Positions 32,597-45,094 of a stretch of DNA of 64,000 nt are shown one piece after another. The notes under the pieces were generated by a model. The model was not told where the DNA came from. It was given only the letters and a program-made list of their open reading frames with translations, and searched no databases. This DNA comes from Orientallactaga sibirica (lineage: Eukaryota; Chordata; Mammalia; Rodentia; Dipodidae): positions 3,224,001-3,288,000 of the forward strand of contig JAEOAD010000005.1 in the NCBI GenBank assembly GCA_036365145.1, written 5' to 3'. How positions within the stretch are numbered: the first letter of the stretch is position 1; every line of letters starts with the position of its first letter. The translations under genes and the position numbers were made by a program.

Positions 32597-33191
32597 TCTG
32601 ACACGGTTCCTTATGCTTGTGGTAAAGCAATTTACTGAGGAAGCCATTGCCCTGATCCCATGATGGATTATTGTAAACTTGAAGCAACAACTTAGAAAAT
32701 GGAATTCAAATGTCAAATATCATAATTTTCACTATTTTTATAAAAATTACACAAAAGTCTTAGTATTATTCAGAGAGCCATTCTATGGCAACTGCTCTGT
32801 ATATTCAGAGTTGCCCCAGTCAAAATCCACGGGACATTTTTAAGCTAACATAAAAGCATTCAGCATGACCAATCTTGAATCCCAAGAACCAAGTCTTAGT
32901 TTATATAGGACTGGACATAAGATTCACTATAAAAGTGTAATTAAGAAAATTTAAAACTGTGGTATTTACACAATAATTGAAAGAAGATGAAGAATGATAG
33001 AGTTCAAAAGCTGTCATGTGTGTGTGGTCATCTGGCTCATGTCAATAGTGTCACAGAACAGAAATGAGTAATCATAAGGGTAAACTAAGATTTAATTATT
33101 CAAATGTGTCTTTTTGTAGAGCTGGACAATGGGTAGAATTACAAAAGAGAGGAAGCAAGGAAACTCTTCTTTTAAAATTTATTATTATTAT

Positions 33192-33341
33192 TATTATTTG
33201 TTTTTGGTTTTTAAAGGTAGGGTCTCACTCAAGCCCAGGGTGACCTGGAATTCACTGTGTCATCTCAGGATGGCCTTGAACTCATGCCAATCTTTCTACC
33301 TCTTCCATCCAAGTACTGGTCATGTACCACCATACCCAGCC
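33192..33341 (-). mobile_element. B1-type SINE, reverse orientation
   Basis: An (ATT)n run leads into the reversed body GGTAGGGTCTCACTCAAGCC. Confidence 0.92.
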
Positions 33342-33344
33342 TAA

Positions 33345-33563
33345 ATTTTTTTTATATTTATTTGCAAGGAGAGAGATAGAGAGAGAGCAGAGAGAGAGAA
33401 TGAATGAATGAATGAATGAATGCCCAGGTCTCTTGCCAATGTATAAAAAAATGTCATTAACATGCCCCACTTTATGCATCTGGCTTTATGTGGGTATTAG
33501 GGTAACCGGAACCGGCATGCTTTACAAGCAAGCGCCTTTAACCACTGAGCCACCCCCCAGCCC
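33345..33563 (-). mobile_element. tRNA-derived SINE, reverse orientation, with (GAAT)n expansion
   Basis: The copy ends GAGCCACCCCCCAGCCC and includes six GAAT units at about 33,399-33,421. Confidence 0.88.
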
Positions 33564-33702
33564 AGAAATTCTCCTCTAAATCACAGAAATATCATTGAAG
33601 GTATTAATTTTAGAAAAATGAATACAGATTCCTTTAGACTTACGATGAAGCTCAATAAATACATCACAAGTTGAAAATATCACCAGTTAAAAATACATTT
33701 AA

Positions 33703-33950
33703 TGGGGCTGGAGAGATGGCTTAGCAGTTAAACGCTTGCCTGTGAAGCCTAAGGACCCTGGTTTGAGGCTCAATTCTCCAGGACCCACAAAAGCCAGATG
33801 CACAAGGGGCACACACATCTGGAGTTTGTTCGCAGTGGCTGGAGGCCCTGGTGTGCCCATTCTCTCTCTCTCTTTCTCTCTCTCTCTACCTGTCTATTTC
33901 TGTATCACTCTCTTTCAAATAAATAAAATAAAAATAAAATATTAAAAAAA
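33703..33950 (+). mobile_element. tRNA-derived SINE
   Basis: GGGGCTGGAGAGATGGCTTAG head and long AATAAAATAAAA tail. TACATTTAATG and TGCATTTAATG flank it as diverged target-site duplication. Confidence 0.94.
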
Positions 33951-33960
33951 TGCATTTAAT

Positions 33961-34847
33961 GTACCTAAGCTTCCAAAAGTCACAAATTAGCAACATAGAA
34001 TATTACAATGTCTTCGGTGTTTAATCACACCCAAGTGAGAGCAATTTGAAGCTACAGCTCACTGTTGTTGCGTGAGATAGCACCCTACCACTCACCCTGA
34101 AAGATCATGACTGTTTGAAGCAGTGTGTCAGCTGAGTGCCTGTTACTGTCACCAGTAATAAAGTTTAAAACTTGGTAGTGAAACAATTGTGACTTGGAGA
34201 CACATGTATGTGGAAATTGAGTACTAGACTAAAAGTGACTTCCTTAAAGTGAAAGGTCTCCTGGTACAGTAACGAAGACTACCAGTTTCAGGGAAGAAGA
34301 TTTAGTCACTTTTGTTAGGTTTCAATTCCTAGGCTGGATGGCAAGTAGATGGCTGTGGTTATCTTATTATTTTTATTTAATGAAAGTGAACATATCATAA
34401 TTTAATTGTAAATTTATTGATTTCTAGATACCTACAAACTATTATAGTCCCTATATGTATATATGAAATATATAAAATAGAGATGTAAAAAACATAATCA
34501 TATAAATTGTAATGATAGTTTTATTAACTAAAATGGCATTGTGATATGAATTCTCTCACATTTGCAAATGCCCTCTTTGCTTAAGCTATTCAATACTGGT
34601 TAAAACAGAGAGGTGCGAACAGAATATACATTTTGTAACCATTTTAGGTGCTAGTTTGCAATGTATATCAAGGTTCTTCAGAGCATACAAAAATCAGTCT
34701 AATTTATGTAAAATTATTCTTGAAAGCCTCATTTTGTTTTTATTAAACCAAACATGCTAAACACAGTTGAATGTGTCATTGGTAGTTCATATAGTCATAT
34801 ATAGTTCATATAGGCCATCATATAGAAGTTAACTTCTATGTGTATCA
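33961..34847. other. Intergenic, no recognised feature
   Basis: AT-rich unique sequence. Confidence 0.5.
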
Positions 34848-35212
34848 GTTACTTTCTTGTTTTGTGAACAAATATATGACAGAAGCAACGTCAAAGAAGG
34901 AAAAGGTTTAATCCACTTACAGTTCCAACGGATACATTCCATTGTATCAGGGAAGGCATGGTGGCAGAAGCCAGAAGCCAGAAGCCAGAAGCCAGAAACT
35001 TGCTCAACACATTGAGGTCAGGAAGCAGAGTGTGAACAGAGAGTGGGACTGGGCTTTTAAACCTCAGGGCCCGTGGCCAGTGACCCACTGCCTTCAGCAA
35101 GGTTCTGCCTCCTAAAGGCCCTTCATCCTTTTCAAATGCCACCACCCACTTGGAACCAAGTGTTCACATACATGATACTGTGGAGGACATTTCATATTCA
35201 AACCAACAGATT
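34848..35212 (-). repeat. Reversed MaLR-like repeat with a small internal tandem repeat
   Basis: Ends CATATTCAAACCAACAGA. The seven-base word AGAAGCC is repeated in tandem about five times at 34,966-34,996. Confidence 0.6.
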
Positions 35213-35349
35213 GTGTTACTATGATACTATGATGGGCTATTGCAGCGTTTCTTATCTCAAACTAAGTGGCCTTAATCTTAGTAAGCACTTATCAATTTAG
35301 ATTGAGTGTCTTTGGTTTCAGACTTATATACACACAAGCCCCCATGTCC

Positions 35350-35420
35350 TTACTCTCTCTCTATCTCTCTCTCTTTCTCTCAGATACACCCACCCACCCA
35401 CACACACACACACACACACT
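35350..35420. repeat. (CT)n-(CCCA)n-(CA)n microsatellite
   Basis: Pyrimidine dinucleotides pass into CCCA units and then a pure CA run. Confidence 0.93.
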
Positions 35421-36337
35421 TTCCTCTGTTATAACAGCTCCCACTGTAGGTGAGATCAGAAGATCTCCTTAGGACTTTTCTAATTCTATTTTTGCAGAAC
35501 ATATTATGGAATATTTTACAAGACACAACAAAAAAGAATAAAAAAATTCTAAGATATCAAGCTGGGGATGTAACAAAAGAAAGTCAAAGAATTGAAAGCA
35601 AGCGTAAAGTCTCAAAACATATTTCAAGAATTTAAAGAGATTATCACGGCAGTTTAACAGTAAGAAAATGAAATTCACTGGAGAGAAATGCAAAGCTCTT
35701 CCCCTAGTTTAAAATAATGGCATGATAATGTCCAGGATAGGAGACTAGGAATTCTGAACCCTGACCTGCAAGCCAAGCTACACTGGGCATCCCAGCCCTT
35801 GGAAACATCACTTCAGACCCAGTGGCTCCCCATGCCATTCAGCCTATGCAGGGAAGTTTTCCTTCAGTCCCTTCAAGGATGGTTGGGTTGACTAAGTGGA
35901 GCAGGTGTTATTGAGTCTCTGCAGAGGTGAACGTCAGTGACAAGGGCTAATGGGATTTCCCACCTGCTTGGAAAACTGTCTTCATCTAAGTATAACCGGG
36001 CAGGAAATTTAAGCACCACACACAATCTAGTGTGCCCAACAGAATACCACATAGAACACCCCAAACTCAAGCCTTCTGTTCACATCTCTGTTCTGTTTGC
36101 CACCCTCTCATAATTGTTTTATCATCAACATTTGGTTTAAACAAGTTGGACTTTTAAACTCTCTCCATATGATTTATCATTGCTCTTCATCAAATTATTC
36201 ATAAATCACTCTTCTCTATCTACATTGTTTGGCATTAAAACTTTTAGGGAAGAATGTAAATATCAAATTTAATACATGAATTTGCAGTAATTTTTGATCT
36301 ACATTAGAATTTTTCAACCACATTGTGCTTGTTTAAC
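35421..36337. other. Intergenic, no recognised feature
   Basis: No repeat or gene identified; frames are short. Confidence 0.5.
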
Positions 36338-36349
36338 TCAGTTCACTTT

Positions 36350-36566
36350 TTAAGGACTTTTTAAAATGTTTTATTTTTATTTATTTACTTGACAGAGAGG
36401 AAGAGAGAGAGAATGGGCAAGCCAAGGCCTCTAGCCACACAACAAATGAATTCCAGATGCATGTGCCACTTGTGCATCTGGCTAATGTGGGTCATGGGGA
36501 ACTGAACCTGGCTCCTTTGGCTTTGCAGGCAAACGCCTTGACCGCTAAGCCATCCCTCCAACCCTA
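36350..36566 (-). mobile_element. tRNA-derived SINE, reverse orientation
   Basis: The body GGCTTTGCAGGCAAACGCC and the CATCCCTCCAACCC head are clear. TCAGTTCACTTT flanks it on both sides. Confidence 0.93.
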
Positions 36567-36696
36567 ATTCAGTTCACTTTAAGTTAAAGCTACAATCTGC
36601 TCTATATCCTAATGAACAGCATTCATGTGGAAACATCTTATTAACTGATAAAATTTTGTCAGAACTTCAATTTCACTGATGCATTAATTTTTTCAA

Positions 36697-36698
<2 letters not shown>

Positions 36699-36729
<31 letters not shown>

Positions 36730-36866
36730 CAGTGTAGGGTCTCACTCTAGCTCAGACTGACCTGGATTTCACTATGTAGTCTCAGGCTGGCTTTGAACAA
36801 ATAGAGATCTTCCTATCTCTGCCTCCAGAGTGCTGGGGTTAAAGGCATGAGCTACTACACCCAGCT
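36699..36866 (-). mobile_element. B1-type SINE, reverse orientation
   Basis: A poly-T of about 30 bases leads into GTAGGGTCTCACTCTAGC. TTCAACCT flanks both sides. Confidence 0.93.
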
Positions 36867-37009
36867 TCAACCTAGATTTTAAACTTCAAGTCAATATGCC
36901 TACTGCAGTAAAAATGAGTGATTTCGTTGGTTTTACTATGTCTGTACATATCGAGGGTAAGTTCTCAGCTACTCGCCTTTGATTTAGCCAGTTTATCTGC
37001 TCTGGTCAT

Positions 37010-37330
37010 TTGCCCATGCCGCCAAAACAAAATAGTGCAGAGTGGGCAGCAGAAAGCCCTAGATCCACTTGTCTGCAGGTTTGGGCTCCATGGAGACCTC
37101 TTTCCTTAGGTTGCCAGTAGCTGCCCTCTTGGTTCTGCTTCCTGCATTCACATCACTGTTGCTTTACTCCCTTTTTATGAGGGCACCAGTAATATTTGGA
37201 TTACGGATTCTCTACTCACCACCCTAACTGTAATGTGCTAACCCTCTTAGAGTCTCTTTCCAAAGGCGGTCACGTTCTAAGGTGTGGGTGTTGGGGCTTC
37301 AAGTTGTACACTGGGCATAGGGGGCTGTCT
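37010..37330 (-). repeat. MLT1-like LTR, reverse orientation
   Basis: The order of GCCAAAACAAAATAGTGCAG, a TTATGAGGGCACCAGT block and CCAAAGGCGGTCACGTTC to GGCTTCAAG corresponds to a reversed, diverged MLT1-type LTR. Confidence 0.6.
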
Positions 37331-37800
37331 TGCAACTCCAACCCTATGATCTGCTGGCTGCCTATAATGCTAATTGAGAATCTAGATTTCATTCACTCAT
37401 GCTGCTGATTCACTCCTCACTCACTCATTCATTTATAACCTCACTAGGATCTCCATACCTATTGTGTTGTGGCCGTGCTGTGTACTGAAGAAACAGGCAC
37501 CGCTGTTCTCAGGAAGCGTCATTCTAGAGGAGAAAAGACAATGAGTCTGTATTGTAGTGTCATATGTGACATGCTAAGGCCACTGAGGAAAACAGAGACG
37601 GGTGGTGCTAGGGATTTAAAACTTGCTAGTTTCAGTAGTATGTTCAACAGTCACATTTCTAAGTAGGTAACAACTCAGCCAGATTTGAATAGAGGGAGAT
37701 AGACAGCCTTAGAAATATCTAGGGACATGCATTCTAAGCAGAGGGCACAGCAATGGCAAAGCTGTGAGACTGCTGTAGAAAGTATAAAGAATGGAAGGAA

Positions 37801-37995
37801 GGGGATGGAGAGATGGCTCATCAGTTAAGATGCTTGTCTGCAAAGCCTAACAGCCTGAGATCAATTCCCCAGTATCCAGATGCACAAAGTGCATGCATGC
37901 ATCTGGAGTTTGTTTGTAGTGGCTGGAGGCTCTAGAACACCCATTTCTTTCTCTCGCTCTCTTTCTCTGTCTGTCTGCAAATAAATAAATAACTT
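37801..37995 (+). mobile_element. tRNA-derived SINE
   Basis: GGGGATGGAGAGATGGCTC head, CT-rich part and AAATAAATAAATAAC tail. Confidence 0.93.
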
Positions 37996-38115
37996 TATAA
38001 AATTGTGGGCCAAAGTGAGAGTCAATATACCCCATAAGGCGATGCTACTTCTGAACCTATGATGATTCCAGTCCTTGCTGCTGATGCTGAAGGAGAAACA
38101 GAAGGGAGATAGCTT

Positions 38116-38282
38116 TTGTTTGTTTGTTTTGTTTGTTTGTTTTTTCAAGGTAGTGTCTCACTCTAGCTCAGGCTGACCTGGAATTCACTCTGTAGTCTCA
38201 GGGTGGCCTCGAACTCATGGCAGTCCTCCTACCTCTGCTTCCCGAGTGCTGGGATTAAAGGCAGGTGCTACCATGCCTGGCT
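38116..38282 (-). mobile_element. B1-type SINE, reverse orientation
   Basis: A (TTTG)n run leads into GGTAGTGTCTCACTCTAGC; the copy ends CCATGCCTGGCTT. Confidence 0.93.
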
Positions 38283-38485
38283 TTGACATACAGTTTTTTT
38301 TATAGGCAGTCATCCAGGGACAAAGGCCCAAGGAGAACATGAATTCTACCTTGCCAGCCCTGCAGGATTTGGTTATGTTCTAGAGACAATTTCTCTTTGT
38401 TTTTGCTCTCTCACTCTCTCTTTCTCTTTCCATCTCTGTCTCTCTTTGTTGCAGGAAACATTTCCCCTTGGAAGACTCAATCACA

Positions 38486-38586
38486 AGTCTACTCACCCCA
38501 GATAGAGCACTGTGGTAGTTTGAATATATGGCCCCCGATATATTCAGTGTTTTATTAGTTTAGTCTACTCACCCCAGATAGAGCAC
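38486..38586 (+). repeat. 51-bp LTR-head fragment flanked by a 25-bp direct duplication
   Basis: The 25-base segment at 38,486-38,510 is repeated exactly at 38,562-38,586. Between them are 51 bases from TGTGGTAGTTTGAATATATG, the head of the LTR-like family seen complete at 26,020-26,372. Confidence 0.9.
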
Positions 38587-39485
38587 AGAAGACAGACAAA
38601 GTAAAATTGGGATTATATTTACAAAGGAAGGGTAAGGACTGGGTTACTTACAGAAGTATGGGTGACTTAAAGGCATCTATATCACCACAAAATCCCACCC
38701 CATTCTGGATGGCGACCTCATGGAAACTGCATCCTGGAGTCCCACTTCCAGTCTTCTATATAATCTTCATTTCTCCCAAGATCTCTTGTAGCTGGGAGGA
38801 AGGCAAGAGGAAACAATTGCTGGAATTCCAGGTGAGGGTCTTGTGACCCTCCCCTCCTCCATGTACTAGAGAGCTGTCAATAGATTAATTATCATTATTA
38901 TAGAGCTTATGTCACACTGTTGTTCTGCTTCATTGTTGCCATAGCAACGTGGCTTTATCCCATGCTCAGAGGAAAAAAGCCATGTACCACTCTAACTTCT
39001 CTCTCTCTCTTTCTCAACCACCCTCTCTCCATCTCTTGGAGGAGGGGCAGATACTTTACTGCTGAATGTGTTTCAAGTTCATAATTCATAATCTTGAGTT
39101 CCTTCTCTTCACCTCCAGGCAGAGGGGAGACCAGGAAATCAAGCATTTGAAGAAAGGGAACTCAGTACTAAGACAGCTCTATCTTCCAACACACAGCTCT
39201 CTTAAATTTGAAGATACAATTCACTAATCTGATCAAGAGTCCTAAGAGCTTGAAGGTGGCAAAATGTCTACAATATTTTATTTTACTCTGGCCATAGGTT
39301 TGGGATTAGTAAAATACATAGTCCTCGTTAGTAATTTCCCAGACAAAATGAGTAAAATGTTCTAGAAAAATATCTAACCCACAGGAAAGGAAGCATGCTG
39401 AGTATGGGAATAAGTTCATGAAAAGTTCTAGTAACTTTTTTTTTGTGCACAGGCTGGATTCTATCTCCTTAAATTCCTTTTTTGA
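38587..39485. other. Intergenic, no recognised gene
   Basis: Mixed sequence that may contain old LTR-derived DNA; no family motif could be anchored. Confidence 0.4.
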
Positions 39486-39489
39486 AGTA

Positions 39490-39838
39490 CTAGCCTCTAA
39501 TAACTCAAAATGTGGCTATATTTGGAGGTAAGACCTTTAAAGAGAAAGTTAAAAATAAAATGACATCATAAGGAGGTGGCCCCAATCCATATGACTGATG
39601 TTCTTCTAAGATTTTTAAGGTACAACCACTCATAGAGAGAAGACCATATGAGGTGACACAGAGAGGGCAAGCCCTGTGCCCAAGAAGAGGAAGAGAATTC
39701 AAAAGATACTAACCTTTGATCTCAGATTTAAGCTTAGAATTGTGAGAAAATGAATACATCTTGTTTAACACCCTTCCCACAATCTATTCCTCACTCGGGA
39801 TACTTTGTTATGGTAATGCTGGGTAACTAAAGTAGTGT
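39490..39838 (+). repeat. MLT1-like LTR
   Basis: Words in MLT1 order: AATGTGGCTATATTTGGAGG, CCCCAATCCATATGACTG, GACCATATGAGGTGACACAG, AATTGTGAGAAAATGAATAC and GATACTTTGTTATGGTAATG. Confidence 0.75.
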
Positions 39839-39839
39839 G

Positions 39840-41330
39840 TGAGAGAATATATCATACACAAGTCCAAGTATGCTGTCTATGCTATTGATTGCAAACCATT
39901 AAGACCGAGATAGAGATAGCAAATTTAAACTTTATGTCCCAAAGATGGAGACTAAAGCTGCAACTTTTGAATCTCAGAAAGTTCCTCATTTGGATCATTG
40001 CCAAACCAGGTTTATCATCATCTAATCGGAGCATTCCAAGAGAGTCGAGTCATGGAGCTGTTGGGAGTGGGCAGCATTGCCATAAGTGGCACGGATGCCT
40101 TTTCCGTCTGACAAGTGCAATCATGACGTGTGGGGTTAATTTCTCAGCTAGGAAACAAGTGGTCCCAGGGCAATAATCTACAGTGAGAACACCACTTGGA
40201 ACTACTGTTTGGTACAAGAACAAATTAGAAACTGTTGACATGGTTGAGCAAACAGCACACATATTTTCATTACTTGGGGAATTGTGATTTTACTTTGATA
40301 TAAGAGAAAATGAGCTTATAAATCCTACAACTGTTTACCTAACATATAGAAAGTTATAGTAATGTTGCTATCCAAAATAAAATCTGCATTGAAAAATTAA
40401 CTTTCAGCTACTAGATAATGTGGTGAAGAGGGAATATAATGGGTAGGGAAAGGAATATAATGAGAAGAAAGAATATTACCAACCACAAATCACACATTAA
40501 TAGTATGAAACTGTAACCTTGATGAATTCTCTAATTATTTTTAAGAGTTTATTGTGGATTTTTTTGCTTGAATTCTCTTAGTAAACTATTATATTACTAT
40601 CATGTAAGAATAGATTGGTATCTTCTCAGTTAAAACCTTACATATGTGGTTTATTATTATTGGCTGTGGTAGCTTAAATGTGTGTCCCCCATAGACTCCA
40701 ATATTCATCCCAACGTGAAGCTGACTACAACACTGGCTTTTAAATTCTCTTTACTCTAGTTGAGAATTCCAACAAAAGACTGGCAAGAAGTAGTAATAAT
40801 AGAGTGAAACTTATTCTAACAATGATTGTATTTATAAAATTTTACCATCAATTGTAATGGTTGGTACAAAATATTTTCTGTAAGATACTACATTATGGGG
40901 CTCACAATTTTGTATGTCCTTTTTCCATTGTTTTCCCTTAAGTAGAATGCTCATCTTCAGCTCATTCCATCTTCTACCTGACTTGGTGACTTAGATCAGC
41001 AAAGTGTCTGTCAGATTCAGGGCAAAGAACTCTATTTTTTCTTTGGTCAACATGTTTCTGGACATCTTTATAAAAGTTCTACATTTGAACATTTGATAAT
41101 GCCAGCACTGTTTTATGTTTTAGTAATAGGGTTCGTGCACATATGCTTGTGGTATCCTGCAAACAGAATAAGCTACTTAACTTTATTCACAGCGAGAGTA
41201 AATACATGGAGTGGAGTTTGTACAGAGCACTGAACAGTGAAGATTGAGTGGGTACAAGACACAGACTTCCAGGGCACAATGGTGGTAGACTTTCAGTTTT
41301 CAGCTCTATGGGAACATGATCACGTATATA
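39840..41330. other. Intergenic, no recognised gene
   Basis: AT-rich sequence. A short MaLR-like head (GTGGTAGCTTAAATGTGTG, then CCCCCATAGACTCC) lies at about 40,666-40,702. Confidence 0.45.
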
Positions 41331-41333
41331 TAT

Positions 41334-41368
<35 letters not shown>

Positions 41369-41517
41369 TTTTGGTTTTTCAAGGTAGGGTCTCATTCAAG
41401 CTCAGGCTGACCTGGCATTCACTAGGTATTCTCAGGGTGACCTTGAACTCACAGGGATCCTCCTACCTCTGCCCCTGGAGTGCTGGGATTAAAAGCTTGT
41501 ACCACAATGCCCGGCTT
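41331..41517 (-). mobile_element. B1-type SINE, reverse orientation, with (TTTA)n tail
   Basis: (TTTA)n at 41,331-41,371 is followed by GGTAGGGTCTCATTCAAGC and the rest of a reversed B1. Confidence 0.93.
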
Positions 41518-42458
41518 TCTTTGGCATTTTTTTTTTTGACTTTTTGATTTGAGGAATAAATTTCTGATTGTTGTAACAGAAAGAGCAAAAGTAAGCCCAT
41601 GCATTCTATAATCACTGGTAACTCATCACATATTCTTTTCTATAATGCTTTAAGAAACCCTATTCTAACTCTTGGCACTGTCCTGCCCCTATAATCAAGC
41701 ATAAGGCAAGGCAGCACTGTGCAGAGTATGATCAGAGAAGTGAAAGAATTAGTCAAAGACACTTGCGGGTGAATTGGCCCAGGGATTTGCACCAGATGGC
41801 TTTTTTTGAAGCCCACATTGGGATATAATTCCTAATAGGCTCTGAATGTATTACTAATCTGACATGCCAGGTTATAATTATATTATTTTGAAGACAGTTT
41901 TCCCTGACCACAGCCAGATAACTTTTTGACACAATTATAGTTTGAGATCAAAAGGGATTTATTTATGACATTCAAACTCATAGTTGTACTAATATATAGA
42001 ACTTGTAATTCTATCCTTTGTCTTATAGAATTATTGTTGGGAAGCCTGACCTATGTGCAGATGCAGTTTTAATATCAGTCCTGTGTAACTTTCTCAAGCT
42101 TCACAAATATAAAATATTGCTCTCTTGCATTGAAATATGGTGTGCCAGTGTAGTAAACACCATATGGGTCACCAACTTGATTTACAAGCACAAGGTCGAA
42201 TTTCTTTTAAACAACCCTGCAAGTTGTACTTTCTTTCAAGTAGCAGAACTTTCCAATAAATTTGTCAAAACTTATCGAGCTAGAGTCCCCATTTAACTTA
42301 ACTTTGTAGAAAATATATAGGCTGAGAAATATTTGAAAATATTAACAATTTAATAAAATTATGGCATACACATTTATGTTTTTAAATTGTGTTGATTTAT
42401 TTTTATTCTGTTTACAAATCCATAATTATCCTGTGGCCATAAACAATTACCTCATGCA

Positions 42459-42499
<41 letters not shown>

Positions 42500-43425
42500 C
42501 CTGTTTTACAATGGAGTTCCAGCCTTATAAGCCCACTGAAAGTTGAAAATATCATTAGTTTGAAAGTCTATTTAATGCACTTGACCTTCAGAAAATCATA
42601 ACTTATGTTAGCCAGTCTTAAATGTTATTGGAACACTTAAAATAGCCCATATTTGGGCAAAAAAAAAAAAACACATCGAACACAAATCCAATTTTAATAC
42701 ATGTTGGATATCTCATAAAATTATTTTATAGCTCAGTGTAATCAAAAACTGACAAGTGTATGTGTGTGTGTGGTTTCACACCACAGTAGAACTGAAAAAC
42801 TAGGAGTCAAATAATTATACATTGGAAATAATGTGAGTGTATATATGAAAAGATTATTGAAAGAATTACTGCTCAAAGAGACTTAAAGGTGAATTGGTAC
42901 CAAAAGGCTATATTTAAAGCCAACATTGGGACACAATGTAAAATTTCAGATTTATTCTGAGGAATTGACTCACATGATAATGGAGACTGATAAATTCCAC
43001 AATTTGTCATCTGTAGCCTAGAGACTCTGGAAAGCGGGTGTAATTCAGTCTATATAAGGAGGCCACAACCAGTGGAGCTGATGGTGCAGTTTCTAGTGTC
43101 AGAGTAAAAGATGCTCCTACATAAATATACCCAGAAAAAAATCCTTCATCTGGAGCCTACTGACCCCCATAATCAGTCAGGTTGATATTTATAACTACAC
43201 CGTCACAGCCATCTTAATGCAGGTCCACCTGGAGCTTCAGAAGGCGTCCTTATTTAGACATCAAACCTTTATGAGTGTAAGAAGTCAAGATAAAGTTTTG
43301 ATTGCAGTTGGCTTCAATTTCAATTAATAGCATCTTTGTAAGAAGAGAACACACATACAAATACATACAAGGAAGAAAGCCACAGGAAATGGAGGCAGAG
43401 ATGAAAGTGATGTGCTAAGAAGCCT
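41518..43425. other. Intergenic, no recognised gene
   Basis: Contains a 92-codon frame at 42,018-42,296 (+) that matches nothing I know and a CA microsatellite at 42,461-42,497. Confidence 0.45.
42461..42497. repeat. (CA)n microsatellite
   Basis: About 37 bases of CA dinucleotide. Confidence 0.97.
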
Positions 43426-43427
43426 AA

Positions 43428-43585
43428 GCCAAGCGAGGTGGCGCACACCTTTAATCCCAGCAGAGCCTGAGGCAGGAGGATCTCTGTGAGTTTGAGGCCA
43501 CCCTGAGAATCCATAGTGAATTCCAGGTCAGCTTGGGCTAGAGTGAGACTCTGATCGAAACCGCCTCCCCGCTAAAAAAAAAAAA
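43428..43585 (+). mobile_element. Diverged B1-type SINE
   Basis: AGCGAGGTGGCGCACACC head, GAATTCCAGGTCAGC body and poly-A tail. Confidence 0.9.
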
Positions 43586-44126
43586 AGCAGAAGCTGATGC
43601 CCAAGTCCACCAGGAATTCAGGAATTGTACTTAACCCTCCCACAATGGAAAGTGCCAAAGAGAAATCCAGAGAAAAACACACCCTGCCCATCTTTGATTT
43701 CAGACTCTAGATTGGAGAACTACGAAGACAAAACGTGTGTGCTCACTTTGCTTTAGGGCAGTGTTTCATAGCTTCCTCAAGAAGCTTGTTTAATTCTCTT
43801 CTTGCTCAAAGGGTCCTGGGACCGGTGGTGTTATTTTGTGTGTTCTGATGGGCATATCCTCCATGGAGGGATCCAAGTCTTACAGCAAGACATGGATAGG
43901 AAACACCAAATGGAAAATAGAAGGCTGCTTCTGCTTTGACCCCTCGATACTTGAATACATGCATACCTCGCCTCAAGGATATATATTAATTACACATACA
44001 CACACACTTATCTACTTTTGACTCAGTGTATATACTGTTGTTCTTTGGTATTCATCGGAGAATTGGTTCCAAACCCCCATCAATAACAAAATCTATGAGT
44101 GTTCAAGCCTCATATAAAATGGCATA

Positions 44127-44344
44127 GGGGCTGCAGAGATGGCTTAGCTATTAAGGTGCTTGCCTGCAAAGCCAAAGGACCCAGGTTCAATTCCCCAGCA
44201 CCCACATAAGCCAGATAGAGCACGTGTCTAGAGTTTGTTTGTTTGCAGTGGCTGGAGGCCCTTGTTTGACCATTCTCCCCCTATCTCTCCCTCCCTCCCA
44301 CTTTCTCTTTCTCTCTCTCAAGTAAATAAATAAAAATAACTTTT
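44127..44344 (+). mobile_element. tRNA-derived SINE with perfect target-site duplication
   Basis: GGGGCTGCAGAGATGGCTTAG head. ATAAAATGGCATAG flanks it on both sides. Confidence 0.95.
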
Positions 44345-44358
44345 ATAAAATGGCATAG

Positions 44359-45057
44359 TATTTGCCTAAAGCCCACACATGTCCTTGTATATACTTAAAT
44401 CATCTCTGGATTACGAATACCCAATATTATATTCTCTGCACTTTTGATTTTTACTACCGTGTTATATTGTGCCCGAGTTTACTTTCTCATTTTAGTCCAC
44501 TATCAAAAATTCCATTACCTTGTCACAATGATGATCATCTTCGGCTAGTTATATCTTGTGAATGTCAATGCTTATGAGATAGACTTTGCTTTAATTTAAT
44601 TCAGTCAGGATTTACTAAGTATGTTGTTAAAGAGCTTAGGTCCACTTGAGAAGTTCTGATATGTAAGAAAAAAAAGTAATGACATTTTGCAGAGTAAGAC
44701 AACTGTAATTTATTGACCTGTTTCTACCGGTAAAGATTTGAACAGCACAGGAAATACTGCCCATCTCTGCTCCACACCTGATATTTGAAGAAAACAATGC
44801 AGGCTGGGAAATAAGCAACTGGACCCAGGTCTGGAGTTGATGCTGGTTGTTGCCTGAAGCCTTCAGTGCTGTTGTCTGCTAGGACACCCTGTGGGGCTCG
44901 GGTTTTCTCACACTAAGAAAGCCAGTTCTCTGACAAGCTGCCTGGAGGGCACAAAAGAGTCAGGAAGAGAATGTCTTCTGAAATGATAGATAGCTTCATT
45001 TCCGATGTCCCTTATTATTAGTGGGGTATAAGTTTATAGTGTATGAAACCAAGATAT

Positions 45058-45094
<37 letters not shown>

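Noticed and set aside
42018..42296. 92-codon frame as possible exon
   Set aside because: No splice sites in phase, no family motif, and AT-rich codon use like the surrounding DNA.
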